Source: Candidatus Hodarchaeota archaeon
Lineage (GTDB): Archaea > Asgardarchaeota > Heimdallarchaeia > Hodarchaeales > YT1-039
Direction of reading: 5' to 3'
NCBI GenBank assembly: GCA_016840025.1
Contig: JAEOTF010000131.1
Coordinates: forward strand, 1-30,209
Length of the DNA stretch: 30,209 bases
Positions within the stretch are counted from its first letter, which is position 1, and each line of letters opens with the position of its first letter. The translations under genes were made by a program, and so were the position numbers. Below the pieces are notes generated by a model. The model was not told the origin of the DNA, made no database searches, and saw only the letters and a list, made by a program, of their open reading frames with translations. Shown piece by piece: positions 14,989 to 23,529 of this stretch.

Positions 14989-15448
14989 CAAATCAGCTCC
15001 GATTAGTTTGTATAAACACAATCATTTTATGTCGTTTAAACTTCATTTTCATGTCATGATGCCTCATTAACCAAGCTCAAAAGGTAAATTAATTTTGTTG
15101 GGGGATTTCCAGTTACTTATGACACTTTTTCGTTTTTTTGGATCAAATTTTTCTTTTTAGGCAGCTTTTGCTAATATTGAATATTAGTTGGAACTACTTC
15201 CATTAGAGGGAGTAGTTCCTTCACAGCTGACTGACTTGTAGTTTGTTCTCTAGGGTTTTAAGATTTCAGTACAAACAAATCAACCAAATATAATCAACCA
15301 ATTTCAAAAAAGCAGCCAAAAAGAAAGCGTCAGATTTGATTATCAAAAGTGTTAAGATAATACTTCCTAGTTGAAAATGAAAGAGAAGAAGTAGAAAACT
15401 GATTTTTATTAAAGAAATCTCAAAAAAGGGGGGATTTTATTCTCTCCA
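14989..15448. other. intergenic region ahead of the chemotaxis operon
   Basis: About 460 bp with no gene. It holds the che operon promoter (ACATAAAATG, minus strand near 15026-15035, is a TATA-like candidate), two adjacent inverted repeats (15171-15219) and, at its left-facing end, the terminator of the HTH-PAS gene. Confidence 0.5.
15171..15219. promoter_or_regulatory. two adjacent inverted repeats upstream of cheW
   Basis: CTAATATT-G-AATATTAG (15171-15187) is a perfect 8+8 palindrome. Three bases later, GGAACTACTTCC (15190-15201) pairs with GGGAGTAGTTCC (15208-15219) over a 6-nt loop, with one G-T pair. They lie about 180-230 bp ahead of the cheW start. They could be operator sites or an RNA hairpin in a long leader. 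Neither is followed by a T-run in the minus direction. Confidence 0.4.
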
Positions 15449-15456
15449 TCAGAGAA
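15422..15456 (-). terminator. hairpin plus T-run after the HTH-PAS gene
   Basis: In the minus direction TTCTCT and AGAGAA (15456-15440) form a 6-bp hairpin across the stop codon. A short AT stretch, CCCCCC and TTTTTT (15427-15422) follow. This resembles an intrinsic terminator. Confidence 0.42.
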
Positions 15457-16411
15457 TATCAAAGTTTTCCTCTTCTACACGTTTTTGTTTAGTAAGATCA
15501 CGAATTATACTTACCCATCCAATGCATTGACCATTTTCATCTTCAAATGGCATCACACTATGTTCTGTAGGAAATATCATACCATTTTTCCTCTTCATCT
15601 TGAATTCTGGGATATAACGATAGCTTTTATCTTCTAATGCAGGTTGAATTTGTCGTTGAAATTCTTTTGATGTTGTTTTATCAACATGTAGAAGGCTAAT
15701 TGGTTTACCTATCATCCCTTCGCGGCTGTAACCGAAAACATGTGATGCTGCAGGATTACAATCTATGATCTTGGACATTTTAGCTTCAATAATGAAAGCA
15801 GCGTCACGTAGACATAGAAAAGTCATTCTTAGTAAATGTTGGGAGTTTTGTAATGCTTTTTCCGCTATCGTATGCTCAGTTATATTTTCAAGAATGACTG
15901 TTATACCTATTTCTCCATCCTCAAAAGTAATGGGGAGTAATTCCATTCTAATAAAAAATTCTTCTCTTTCTAGATGAATTTTTACTTCCTTTATCGATCT
16001 TTTTCCTTGTAAAGCACTATTAATTAATGTTTTATCGTCTATTAAGCTATTCAATGAGTGAGTGGGAGATTGGAGAGAAATCCCGATTAGATCTTCTTTT
16101 TTAATTTTCCAAAAAGTTACGCATGGTTCATTCGCTAAGATAATTGTTAAATTACTATCTAAAACAAACACTTGATTTGAAATATAATTTAAGATTTTAG
16201 AGAGTGAAATTCGATGAGAGAGAGAATATACTTTAGCGGGACCTATTTTTTTCATTTCTAGATGACCTGAGACTTGCATGACATTAACATATTTTGCAAC
16301 TGAAGTCCTGCTCATTTGAAGGGCATTAGCTATAGCAGTTACTGTCATTCCCCGAGGATTATCCTTTAATAATTCTCTAATATGTTCCAGGTGTTGTTGA
16401 TAACTTTCCAT
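15449..16411 (-). CDS. winged-helix/PAS domain transcription regulator
   Basis: 320 residues with no kinase or methyl-accepting domain. Residues 1-70 form a helix-turn-helix: GMTVTAIANALQMSRTSVAKYVNVMQVSGHLEMKKIG reads as HTH plus wing. Two PAS domains follow: about 72-185 (VFVLDSNLTIILANEPCVTFW, then VILENITEHTIAEKAL) and about 190-315 (DAAFIIEAKMSKIIDCNPAASHVFGYSREGMIG, ending GWVSIIRDLTKQKR). So it is a one-component sensor-regulator that probably reads a cytoplasmic ligand or redox signal. It lies between the MCP gene and the che operon on the same strand and may control one or both. The ATG at 16411 has no strong ribosome-binding site. Confidence 0.88.
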   Translation of the reverse strand: MESYQQHLEHIRELLKDNPRGMTVTAIANALQMSRTSVAKYVNVMQVSGHLEMKKIGPAKVYSLSHRISLSKILNYISNQVFVLDSNLTIILANEPCVTFWKIKKEDLIGISLQSPTHSLNSLIDDKTLINSALQGKRSIKEVKIHLEREEFFIRMELLPITFEDGEIGITVILENITEHTIAEKALQNSQHLLRMTFLCLRDAAFIIEAKMSKIIDCNPAASHVFGYSREGMIGKPISLLHVDKTTSKEFQRQIQPALEDKSYRYIPEFKMKRKNGMIFPTEHSVMPFEDENGQCIGWVSIIRDLTKQKRVEEENFDIL

Positions 16412-16485
16412 GCGCGATCAGCTACTAAATACTATATATAATGTTAAATGATGAATGCTCAGATATCAACAGAATATTAACATTA

Positions 16486-16497
16486 ATTTTATAGAAA
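16486..16497 (-). promoter_or_regulatory. TATA-like motif upstream of the HTH-PAS gene
   Basis: Reads TTTCTATAAAAT on the minus strand, about 75 bp ahead of the start. The same 12-mer precedes tusD (26842-26853), consistent with a TATA-box type promoter. Confidence 0.35.
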
Positions 16498-16590
16498 TTA
16501 AAAAATATTGAGGGAGATAAATTAAAATTAATTATTACAATCTCCTAAATTGTGAAATTATATGAAAAATGAATTAAAAGGGGGAATTAC

Positions 16591-16609
16591 AATAAAGAAA
16601 AAAGAGAAA
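16591..16609 (-). terminator. T-rich terminator candidate after the MCP gene
   Basis: On the minus strand a T-rich tract (CTTTCTCTTTTTTCTTTATT) begins about nine bases after the MCP stop and is followed by CCCCCTTTT. No hairpin is obvious. Confidence 0.35.
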
Positions 16610-16617
16610 GGTCATAA

Positions 16618-18480
16618 TCAAGTTGTAAATCGATTTACTAGTTTTTTCAGGTCATCTGCAATTTGAGCGAGTTCTTGTGCTGAAGCAGCCATTTCTTCCA
16701 TGGTTGCTGCTTGTTCCTCGGTAGCGGCATTGTTTTCTTCTGCTCCAGCACTCGTTTCTTCAGCAATTGATGACATCGTTGTGAGTGATTCAGAGATTGT
16801 CGTAATCGAGGTTAACATTGAATCAGTGAGGTTATCAACAATCTCATCAACTTTTTGTACTGATTCTTTGGTTTCATCTGCTAGTTGTCGGATATGATCA
16901 GCCACAACTGCGAATCCTCGTCCATATTGGCCAGCTCGTGCAGCTTCAATCGAAGCATTCAAAGCGAGCATGTTGACTTGTTTGGCAATATCCTCAATGA
17001 AATTAGAAGTCAATTGAACGTTTTGCATCTGCTCACTAAATTGTATTTTTAGATCCGCAGACTGTTGAAGAACCTGATTGATCTTGGTAGTCTGTAGTTG
17101 CATACCTCTCACGATTTGTTGGGATATGCTCGAGATTTCTTCCGTGGAGGCGTTCATCTCTTCTGCTGAAGAAGCCATGTCCTGGGATGAATCGGTGATA
17201 CTCTCAGCACTAGTGCGAATCTGGGTAATAGCAGGACGTAAAAAAGTCACCATATCCTTAAAAGCTCGAGCTAAGTCTTCCACTTCGTCCCCTCGTTTAT
17301 AATCTTTAATATCTACCTTTAGATCACCCTTAGCTAAGAGTTTACTAGTATTGGCAAGATCATTTATCGGACGGGATAAACTACGGGAGAAAAATAGACC
17401 AATAATGGTAGCTACAGTGGCTGTTACAAGAGTAAAGATAATCAATATAATAGCAGGTTGAGAGCTATCTGCTACAATTTGGTTAAATTGTGCATCCGCA
17501 ACTTCTTCTAACTTAGTTAGATCTGCATTTAACTGAACTGAAATATTGACGAGATCTTCTCTAGCTTGTTGCATATCCTCATCAGCTTTAAGTTCCATGT
17601 TTCTAATAGTAATCAGTCCAGTGCTAGGATCTGCAACCATATTAGCCCATGCTGGTTCAGAAGAAGTACCGACGAATATTTTATTTCTTAATGTATCATA
17701 AGTAAAGATACTAACCGTTTTGGTAGAATTGTCAGCAACAGCTGCATCTATTAAACCTTCTAGATTATTAACTCCGTCGATAAAGTTATTTGAATTTGAA
17801 GTACTATTATAATTCCATAAAAACCTAGTAAGATGATTCTTACGAGTAATTGGAAAAGATTCTATTAAATAATCTAAGATATCTTCATTACACTCCCGAA
17901 ACTGGATGTTCAATTCCACAGCCTCGTCAGCTACAGTCATGTTCCAATATTCAGGGGCATCCTTGGAATTCAGTTCAATAATGGAAAATAAGTCTTCGAT
18001 ATCCTTTTTAAGCATATCTAGATCCTTACGTAATGAATCTCGTGTAACCTGAGCTGTATAATACACATCAGTAATGTTAAAAAGTCCATCTGTAGTTTCA
18101 GATCCTTCAATAAACTCTAAAAACGTGTTATAACTATTTTTAACCGTTTGATAAGTTTTATCCGAATTTAAAATGCCTTCTATATCGGTCATCAATGAAA
18201 GAGTATTAGTTTTGTACATAAGGCACATAGATTGGGCTTCGACCTCACCCAACATATAGGCATATACAGCTACCTGTTGATTCTCGATTTGAATGCGTAT
18301 ATCCATAACTGCATTCGCTACCAACCAATGTTCATCTTGAATTGTGCGTATATCCCCTGCCATGTTGTTGAGTTCAAAAATACCATAGACACCAATAATC
18401 ATCGCACAGAAAACTAGAAGCATAAATGCTGCAATCATTTTTGGTCCTAATTTTAATTTTTTGCGCCAAAATTGTGCCAA
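16618..18480 (-). CDS. methyl-accepting chemotaxis protein (membrane receptor)
   Basis: 620 residues. TM1 is about 14-35, an extracellular sensor region of ~305 residues follows (36-342, unrecognised, probably helical), and TM2 is about 343-364 ([23 protein letters not shown]). Then come HAMP (365-418, with [18 protein letters not shown]) and the signalling coiled coil. The conserved hairpin tip is [33 protein letters not shown] (505-537). Probable methylation/deamidation regions include [19 protein letters not shown] near 588-605, the substrate for CheR, CheB and CheD. The start is TTG at 18480, with AGAGGTTTG seven bases upstream. It is transcribed towards the che cluster, with tandem direct repeats in its promoter region. 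The ligand is unknown. Confidence 0.95.
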   Translation of the reverse strand: MAQFWRKKLKLGPKMIAAFMLLVFCAMIIGVYGIFELNNMAGDIRTIQDEHWLVANAVMDIRIQIENQQVAVYAYMLGEVEAQSMCLMYKTNTLSLMTDIEGILNSDKTYQTVKNSYNTFLEFIEGSETTDGLFNITDVYYTAQVTRDSLRKDLDMLKKDIEDLFSIIELNSKDAPEYWNMTVADEAVELNIQFRECNEDILDYLIESFPITRKNHLTRFLWNYNSTSNSNNFIDGVNNLEGLIDAAVADNSTKTVSIFTYDTLRNKIFVGTSSEPAWANMVADPSTGLITIRNMELKADEDMQQAREDLVNISVQLNADLTKLEEVADAQFNQIVADSSQPAIILIIFTLVTATVATIIGLFFSRSLSRPINDLANTSKLLAKGDLKVDIKDYKRGDEVEDLARAFKDMVTFLRPAITQIRTSAESITDSSQDMASSAEEMNASTEEISSISQQIVRGMQLQTTKINQVLQQSADLKIQFSEQMQNVQLTSNFIEDIAKQVNMLALNASIEAARAGQYGRGFAVVADHIRQLADETKESVQKVDEIVDNLTDSMLTSITTISESLTTMSSIAEETSAGAEENNAATEEQAATMEEMAASAQELAQIADDLKKLVNRFTT

Positions 18481-18527
18481 TTTACAAACCTCTACTTACA
18501 TAGAAATTTTGTCTTCATTATTATTTT

Positions 18528-18579
18528 AAAACGCTATTTAACATGAATTATTCTAAAATGCTGTTTAACAAGAATTATT
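18528..18579. repeat. tandem 25-bp direct repeat in the MCP/ABCE1-like divergent promoter region
   Basis: AAAACGCTATTTAACATGAATTATT-type sequence at 18528-18552 is repeated at 18555-18579, with 22 of 25 bases the same and a 27-bp period. It lies 48 bp ahead of the MCP start and 123 bp ahead of the small ORF on the other strand. A regulator operator is likely. Confidence 0.5.
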
Positions 18580-18701
18580 ACTTCTATTAAAAATAATAAG
18601 ATATAAGTACAGGAAATAGACCAAATTGAAACTAGAAGCATTAAAATATACAAGGATGACAGGACTAACTAATTTAATACGTAGCAAATTTTAGGAGAGA
18701 A

Positions 18702-18836
18702 ATGGCTGCGATGACTGCATTTCAAGCATTTGTCTTCAAAACGTTACTACATTTTGTTAAACTTCACTCACCATATTTAGATGCTAGAAAAAACCATTCA
18801 GTTACTAAGATTAGTGAGCAGGAAAAGGTAGAATAA
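18702..18836 (+). CDS. 44-residue ORF coupled to the ABCE1-like gene
   Basis: The ATG at 18702 follows TTAGGAGAGAA, the best ribosome-binding site in this region. The stop overlaps the ABCE1-like start by one base (TAATG), so translation of the two should be coupled. The peptide begins MAAMTAFQAFVFKTLLHFVK and ends TKISEQEKVE; the first half is an amphipathic or weakly hydrophobic helix, the second is charged. I do not recognise it. It could be a small partner protein or a regulatory leader peptide. Confidence 0.6.
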   Translation: MAAMTAFQAFVFKTLLHFVKLHSPYLDARKNHSVTKISEQEKVE

Positions 18837-20644
18837 TGGATCGTATTGCAATAGTTTTACAAGACCGCTGTGACGGATGCGTTAGATGCATCAAGGTCTG
18901 CCCACTTGTACATGATAAGAAAAATCCTAAACCAAGTGTTATAAAAGTAAGAAAACTTACAGGAAAACCCATCATCAATACAAGACAGTGTATAGTTTGT
19001 GGAATTTGTGTTAATGCTTGTCATCGTTCCGCAATTCAAATGGTTGCGATACCAAAGGAATTAACAGACGAAAATCCTATTCACTCTTATGGTGAAAACG
19101 CTTTCAGACTTTTCAGAATTCCTCAAATGCGAAGAAACCTCGTTATTGGATTAGTGGGTGCTAATGGGATTGGAAAAACAACAATTTTAAATATATTAGG
19201 TGGAGATTTACTTCCTAATGGAGGTAAGCTCAAACAAACCTCTTTTGATGAATTCTTAGAAAGTGTTCGAACTCCAGGTATGAGGGAATACTTACGTTAC
19301 GTTCAGGAGAAAAAAATCCGAGTTTCTTATAAAAAGCAGGTGCTTAAAGATTTAGTTCATCGTAATGAGAGTATAAAGCAAGTTATTGATAAAGAAACTG
19401 ATGACGATGATATTGAACGCATTATAGGGGAGTTAGAGCTTCAAAATGTTTTAACACGACAACCTCGACAGCTTTCTGGAGGAGAACTTCAAAGATTTGC
19501 AATTGCTTTAACCCTAGGAAAGGATGCAGATGTTTATCTTTTCGATGAACCTGCTACTTATTTAGATGTAAAACAACGATTAAAAATCAGTAGCCTTATT
19601 CAGGAAAAAGCAGAACAATCTAAATACTGTTTGGTAGCAGAACATGATCTTGCGATTATGGATTTTCTATTGGATAATATTCATCTTGTATTTGGTAAAA
19701 CCCATGCCTATGGAGTTATATCGAAGCAATTAGGGGTCTCAAGAGGACTAAATGCTTTTCTACTTGGGGAAATCAGAGAAGAGAATATCAATTTTCGTAA
19801 TAAACGACTGGTTTTCAAAAGAACTGTTAAAGAACGAGATTGGAAAGGACGCCCCTCGTATGATTATCCGCCCTTAGAAGTACGGATAAATGGTTTTCAT
19901 CTGAAAACAACTCCAGGTAATATCTACCAAGGAGAGATTCTCGTTATTCTTGGTGAGAATGGGCTTGGAAAGACTACATTTGCTAAGGAAATGATTGGAG
20001 CAAGTGAATCAGATGCAAAAATTCAAACAAGTCTTAGTTACAAACCTCAAGTACTTTCTAGAGAGTATGATGGATTAGTAGAAGAATTCCTTACTATTTA
20101 TCAAGGACGCTATTCGCAAACTAAAGAACTTAAGAAGTTTCTCTTCCAGCCCCTAAACATTAAACACTTACAAAAGAGACCAATGGCTGAATTATCCGGG
20201 GGGGAACTCCAACGGGTCTTTCTGGCGGGATGTTTAGGACGAAAGGCAGAAATTTACATTATTGATGAGGGAAGTGCTTTTTTAGATGTAGAAGAACGTT
20301 TAAAAGCCACTCGAGTTATTCGACATTGGGCACAAAAGCGTCATGTGGCTATTTTAGCGATTGAGCATGATATACAGATTGCTGAAGCTTTAGGAGATCG
20401 TATTCTGCTTTTTGGAGGAATTCCTGGCAAAGAAGGACGAGCGTTTGGACCGTTTCCAAAAAGAGATGGGATGAATAGGTTCTTGAAGCATTTAGACATA
20501 ACTTTCAGACGTGATCCAGAGACAGGACGAGCACGAATCAACAAGAAAGGAAGTCAATTGGATCGACGACAAAGAGAAAAAGGCGAGTATTACTATACAA
20601 CTGGTACTGATGTATATGGATTGGGATTTAGACAGAGATCTTAA
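18836..20644 (+). CDS. divergent ABCE1/RLI-type twin-ATPase with N-terminal Fe-S domain
   Basis: ABCE1 splits ribosomes after termination. The 602-residue layout matches: Fe-S domain (1-75), NBD1 with Walker A GANGIGKTT (108-116), LSGGELQR (213-220) and FDEPATYLD; NBD2 with GENGLGKTT (373-381), LSGGELQR (453-460) and IIDEGSAFLD; then the ABCE1 C-terminus (GMNRFLKHLDITFRRD, INKKGSQLDR, GEYYYT). Differences: the first cluster is ferredoxin-like CxxCxxCxxxCP (Cys12/15/18/22) instead of the usual C-x4-C spacing; the second ends CH instead of CP (Cys52/55/58/62); and the NBD2 Walker B has DEG in place of DEP. It may be the only ABCE1 or a second copy. AGGAAAAGG precedes the ATG. Confidence 0.88.
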   Translation: MDRIAIVLQDRCDGCVRCIKVCPLVHDKKNPKPSVIKVRKLTGKPIINTRQCIVCGICVNACHRSAIQMVAIPKELTDENPIHSYGENAFRLFRIPQMRRNLVIGLVGANGIGKTTILNILGGDLLPNGGKLKQTSFDEFLESVRTPGMREYLRYVQEKKIRVSYKKQVLKDLVHRNESIKQVIDKETDDDDIERIIGELELQNVLTRQPRQLSGGELQRFAIALTLGKDADVYLFDEPATYLDVKQRLKISSLIQEKAEQSKYCLVAEHDLAIMDFLLDNIHLVFGKTHAYGVISKQLGVSRGLNAFLLGEIREENINFRNKRLVFKRTVKERDWKGRPSYDYPPLEVRINGFHLKTTPGNIYQGEILVILGENGLGKTTFAKEMIGASESDAKIQTSLSYKPQVLSREYDGLVEEFLTIYQGRYSQTKELKKFLFQPLNIKHLQKRPMAELSGGELQRVFLAGCLGRKAEIYIIDEGSAFLDVEERLKATRVIRHWAQKRHVAILAIEHDIQIAEALGDRILLFGGIPGKEGRAFGPFPKRDGMNRFLKHLDITFRRDPETGRARINKKGSQLDRRQREKGEYYYTTGTDVYGLGFRQRS

Positions 20645-20696
20645 CATTGTAAAGTACAACAGAAGTTATATTGACTTTAGATAATCTAAGAAAATA

Positions 20697-21698
20697 ATGA
20701 CTAGGAAGATTAGAGTTAGTTTAGGAACTGCGATAGTTCTAGGACTTGATGATGGCACCATGGATCGGGAGAGTTGGCCTAAAACAGCTTATCTCATGTT
20801 ATGGCGACCTTATAAATGCTCAGCAAACTGTGCTTTCTGTCCTCAAGCTTCCACATCCTCTTCAAAGGCAGACCGTCTTTCACGAGTTTCTTGGCCAGTC
20901 TATAACAGCAAAAGTGTAATAATAGCGCTCCAAGAGAAATACAAAGAAAAAGTAATTCAGCGAGCATGTCTTCAAGTTCTGAATGTTCCAGATTTCTTTG
21001 AAGAAGTAGTAGCGACAATTTCAGTTGTTCGTAAAACCATTCCTCAGCTCCCCATTTCCTTATCAATTCAACCGCTCAATAGACAACAATTGGAAGTTTT
21101 AAATGATTTAAAAATTTCATCTATAGGTATACCAATTGATGCGTCAACATCAGAAATTTTTCAAAAGATAAAAGGAGAGAATATAGGCGGACCTTATCGC
21201 TGGGAAACGCATAGAAAAGCTCTCAGGGAAGCAATAGCAATTTTAGGAAAAGGGCGAGTAACAACACATCTCATTGTAGGCTTAGGTGAAACAGAAAAAG
21301 AGATGTGTAACATAATTCAAGAATTAACTAATGAAGGTATTCGAATTGGTTTATTTGCATTTACGCCCGTTTTCGGAAGCAATTTGGCTAATAGAAAACC
21401 ACCGTCTCACGTACATTATTGGAAAATGCAGCTTGCCCGCTATCTAATCCAAAAACGTGAAAAGTCTGTGATTTCTTTTTCATTTGAGAATGGAAAACTC
21501 AAATCTTATGGAATTCCACAAAAGGAATTAATTACAGAGATTGAGAAAGGAACAGCGTTTCTCACAAGTGGCTGCCCTAAATGCAATCGTCCTTACTACA
21601 ATGAAAGGCCAGGAAAAACACTGTACAATTTCCCTCGACCATTAAAACAACAAGAAATTAATGAGGTCCGAAAAAGTGTTCTTGGGGATCTCCAATAG
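20697..21698 (+). CDS. radical SAM protein, probable archaeal lipoyl synthase component
   Basis: 333 residues. The radical SAM cluster motif is C-x3-C-x2-C at Cys41, Cys45 and Cys48 (CSANCAFCPQ), near the N-terminus in a biotin-synthase-like barrel. A second cysteine pair near 293-296 (GCPKCNRPYYNERPG) probably helps bind an auxiliary Fe-S cluster, expected for sulfur insertion. The type resembles biotin-synthase-related archaeal proteins shown to act in pairs as two-component lipoyl synthase (LipS1/LipS2). The next gene is a second radical SAM protein of the partner type, which supports this. Which component it is I cannot say. The ATG at 20697 has a weak ribosome-binding site. Confidence 0.72.
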   Translation: MTRKIRVSLGTAIVLGLDDGTMDRESWPKTAYLMLWRPYKCSANCAFCPQASTSSSKADRLSRVSWPVYNSKSVIIALQEKYKEKVIQRACLQVLNVPDFFEEVVATISVVRKTIPQLPISLSIQPLNRQQLEVLNDLKISSIGIPIDASTSEIFQKIKGENIGGPYRWETHRKALREAIAILGKGRVTTHLIVGLGETEKEMCNIIQELTNEGIRIGLFAFTPVFGSNLANRKPPSHVHYWKMQLARYLIQKREKSVISFSFENGKLKSYGIPQKELITEIEKGTAFLTSGCPKCNRPYYNERPGKTLYNFPRPLKQQEINEVRKSVLGDLQ

Positions 21699-21780
21699 CT
21701 AATGTAGACAAAATAATAAAAAGAATTACCCCACCAACTGTTAGTACCAATGTAACAGCTAAACCGATACTAGAAACCAT
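21658..21780 (-). CDS. possible 40-residue single-pass membrane peptide
   Basis: On the minus strand in the gap between the two radical SAM genes, an ATG at 21780 opens a 40-codon frame. Its residues 4-30 form an uninterrupted hydrophobic helix (IGLAVTLVLTVGGVILFII and on), followed by a polar tail (GDPQEHFFGPH). It overlaps the 3' end of the upstream radical SAM gene by 41 bp in antisense. No clear ribosome-binding site. May be chance. Confidence 0.25.
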   Translation of the reverse strand: MVSSIGLAVTLVLTVGGVILFIILSTLAIGDPQEHFFGPH

Positions 21781-21863
21781 ATCTTGATCTTTAGAAATGA
21801 ACTAATCAACCATAGAAGAAGCCAAATTATATTAGATCCATAATAGAATGGTGCTAGTTAATT

Positions 21864-22796
21864 ATGCAGCTTCCCGATTTCTCACAAATTCTTAAAATGT
21901 CCAAATCTAAGTTCATACCTTTCAAAAAAATGGCTTTTGAGCAACGTCTTCACAATCATGGAAATGAACTTCTCGCCTATTATCCTGGTGACTCATTTCC
22001 CAGTATTTCTGTCACAGGTTCAGAATGTGCAATGAATTGTAAATACTGCAATAAGCAATTTCTTCAACATATGCTCTCCGCATCAACACCACAAGAGCTT
22101 TACCAAACTTGTTTGAAACTCCAGGAAAAAAATGCCATAGGTTGTCTAATTAGCGGTGGTTATACGGAGAAAGGTGTTGTACCTCTTGATAATTTTCTTG
22201 ATACAATTCAAAAAATTAAAAACGAATCAGATCTTATAATTAATGTCCATACAGGCTTAATAAATCGTGAAGAAGCCGAAAAATTAAGTAAAACAGGGAT
22301 TGATTTAGTTTCTTTTGACATGATCGGCGATGATCGCATTATCAAAGAGATTATTGGACTTAAAAACATTACTGTTAAAGACTATGCCAATTCTCTTCGA
22401 AACATCCATGAAGTCGGCTTAGATGTAATACCACATATAGGATTGGGATTTTATCATGGCAAACTTGACGGATCTGAGGTGGCGCTAAGGGAGAGTTTGA
22501 AAATCAATCCTCGCCTACTAGTTTTTCTTGTTTTATGGCCCAAAAAAGGTACAGAAATGACAAATGTTAAACCTCCATCTATAGACATGCTTCAGAGGGT
22601 TATCGTTTGGACACGACTTTTAAAACCTCAAATATCTCTTTCCTTGGGATGTATGCGACCACGAAATGCTAGTCTTGAAAAGGCATTACTTGAGGGAGGA
22701 ATTGACCGTATAGAAATTCCCCGACAAGAAACTATAGAATTTGCATATGAAATGGGATTAAAAATACGGAAATTATCACAATGTTGCGCTGTTTGA
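21864..22796 (+). CDS. radical SAM protein, probable partner lipoyl synthase component
   Basis: 310 residues, with the radical SAM motif C-x3-C-x2-C at Cys55, Cys59 and Cys62 (CAMNCKYCNKQFLQHM), preceded by AYYPGDSFPSISVTG. It belongs to the uncharacterised biotin-synthetase-homologue group of archaea, one component of the two-protein archaeal lipoyl synthase as I recall it. Later landmarks are CLISGGYTEKG, INVHTG, PHIGLGFYHGK and GCMRPR, with a C-terminal Cys-Cys (QCCAV) that may serve an auxiliary cluster. It sits 165 bp after the other radical SAM gene on the same strand. The ATG at 21864 is preceded by a weak GGTGC. Confidence 0.7.
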   Translation: MQLPDFSQILKMSKSKFIPFKKMAFEQRLHNHGNELLAYYPGDSFPSISVTGSECAMNCKYCNKQFLQHMLSASTPQELYQTCLKLQEKNAIGCLISGGYTEKGVVPLDNFLDTIQKIKNESDLIINVHTGLINREEAEKLSKTGIDLVSFDMIGDDRIIKEIIGLKNITVKDYANSLRNIHEVGLDVIPHIGLGFYHGKLDGSEVALRESLKINPRLLVFLVLWPKKGTEMTNVKPPSIDMLQRVIVWTRLLKPQISLSLGCMRPRNASLEKALLEGGIDRIEIPRQETIEFAYEMGLKIRKLSQCCAV

Positions 22797-22876
22797 TTAC
22801 TCCAAACTAGTATTGCACAATCCTATAATTTCGTAATTTCATAATATAATAGCAAATATCGAGTTGTTTGAATCTT

Positions 22877-23488
22877 ATGCGACCATTTAAGCTGTTTCCT
22901 ACTAACATTCAAGAAATCCTAATGTCTTTGGAAGAAAAAGATCGAGAGGAAAGGAAAAGTAGATTAGAAATTTCCATCCGACTCAGACAAATTCCTCGTG
23001 AGACAGGAGAGTTTCTCTTTCAGTTTTTACTTAGCATAGTAAATAAAAAAACGTTTGTAGGATTAGAAATTGGATCTTCAGGAGGTTATTCGACAATCTG
23101 GCAGGGGGTAGCACTTAAAATGAAAAATATGGGGCATCTTTACTCGTTGGATCACGATCCTAAAAAATATCAAGTTGCGTTAAAGAATATAACAGCATCA
23201 CAATTGATGGATTATGTAACTCTGCGTAATGTTGATGCAAAAACCTACATTAACGAATCATCTGAGAACTTTGATTATATATTCCTGGACGCTGAAAAAG
23301 AAGATTACTTTGAGTTCTATAATTTGTTAAAGGAGAATACTCACTCAGGAACTGTTTTAATAGCAGATAATGTAATTAGCCATGGAAAAGATATAAAAAA
23401 TTTCCTAACAGCTATTCACAATGATAAACAAGTTACATCAATCATCAACCCAGTTGGAAAAGGTCTTGCGATCGTTAGATGGTCTTAA
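22877..23488 (+). CDS. SAM-dependent O-methyltransferase (COMT-like family 3)
   Basis: From the ATG at 22877 it encodes 203 residues; a TTG at 22868 would add three. The Rossmann SAM site is VGLEIGSSGGYSTIW, then SLDHDPKKYQVA (motif II acid), DYIFLDAEKEDYFEFY (the metal-binding DA-x-K block of this family) and TVLIADNVISHG (second metal ligands). Members methylate catechol-type or other small hydroxylated molecules using a divalent metal. The substrate is unknown. It lies 80 bp after the second radical SAM gene and 41 bp before the HAD gene on the same strand, so the genes may share a transcript. Confidence 0.88.
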   Translation: MRPFKLFPTNIQEILMSLEEKDREERKSRLEISIRLRQIPRETGEFLFQFLLSIVNKKTFVGLEIGSSGGYSTIWQGVALKMKNMGHLYSLDHDPKKYQVALKNITASQLMDYVTLRNVDAKTYINESSENFDYIFLDAEKEDYFEFYNLLKENTHSGTVLIADNVISHGKDIKNFLTAIHNDKQVTSIINPVGKGLAIVRWS

Positions 23489-23529
23489 CACTGCAAATAA
23501 TATATATAGCAATCAAAAATTGAAAAAGT

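Noticed and set aside
18836..20644. The ABCE1-like protein as a membrane transporter ATPase
   Set aside because: No membrane partner gene, twin NBDs with an N-terminal Fe-S domain, and the ABCE1-specific C-terminal signature.
20697..22796. The radical SAM pair as true biotin synthase (BioB)
   Set aside because: Two distinct paralogues side by side, a C-terminal Cys pair unlike BioB, and no other biotin genes nearby.
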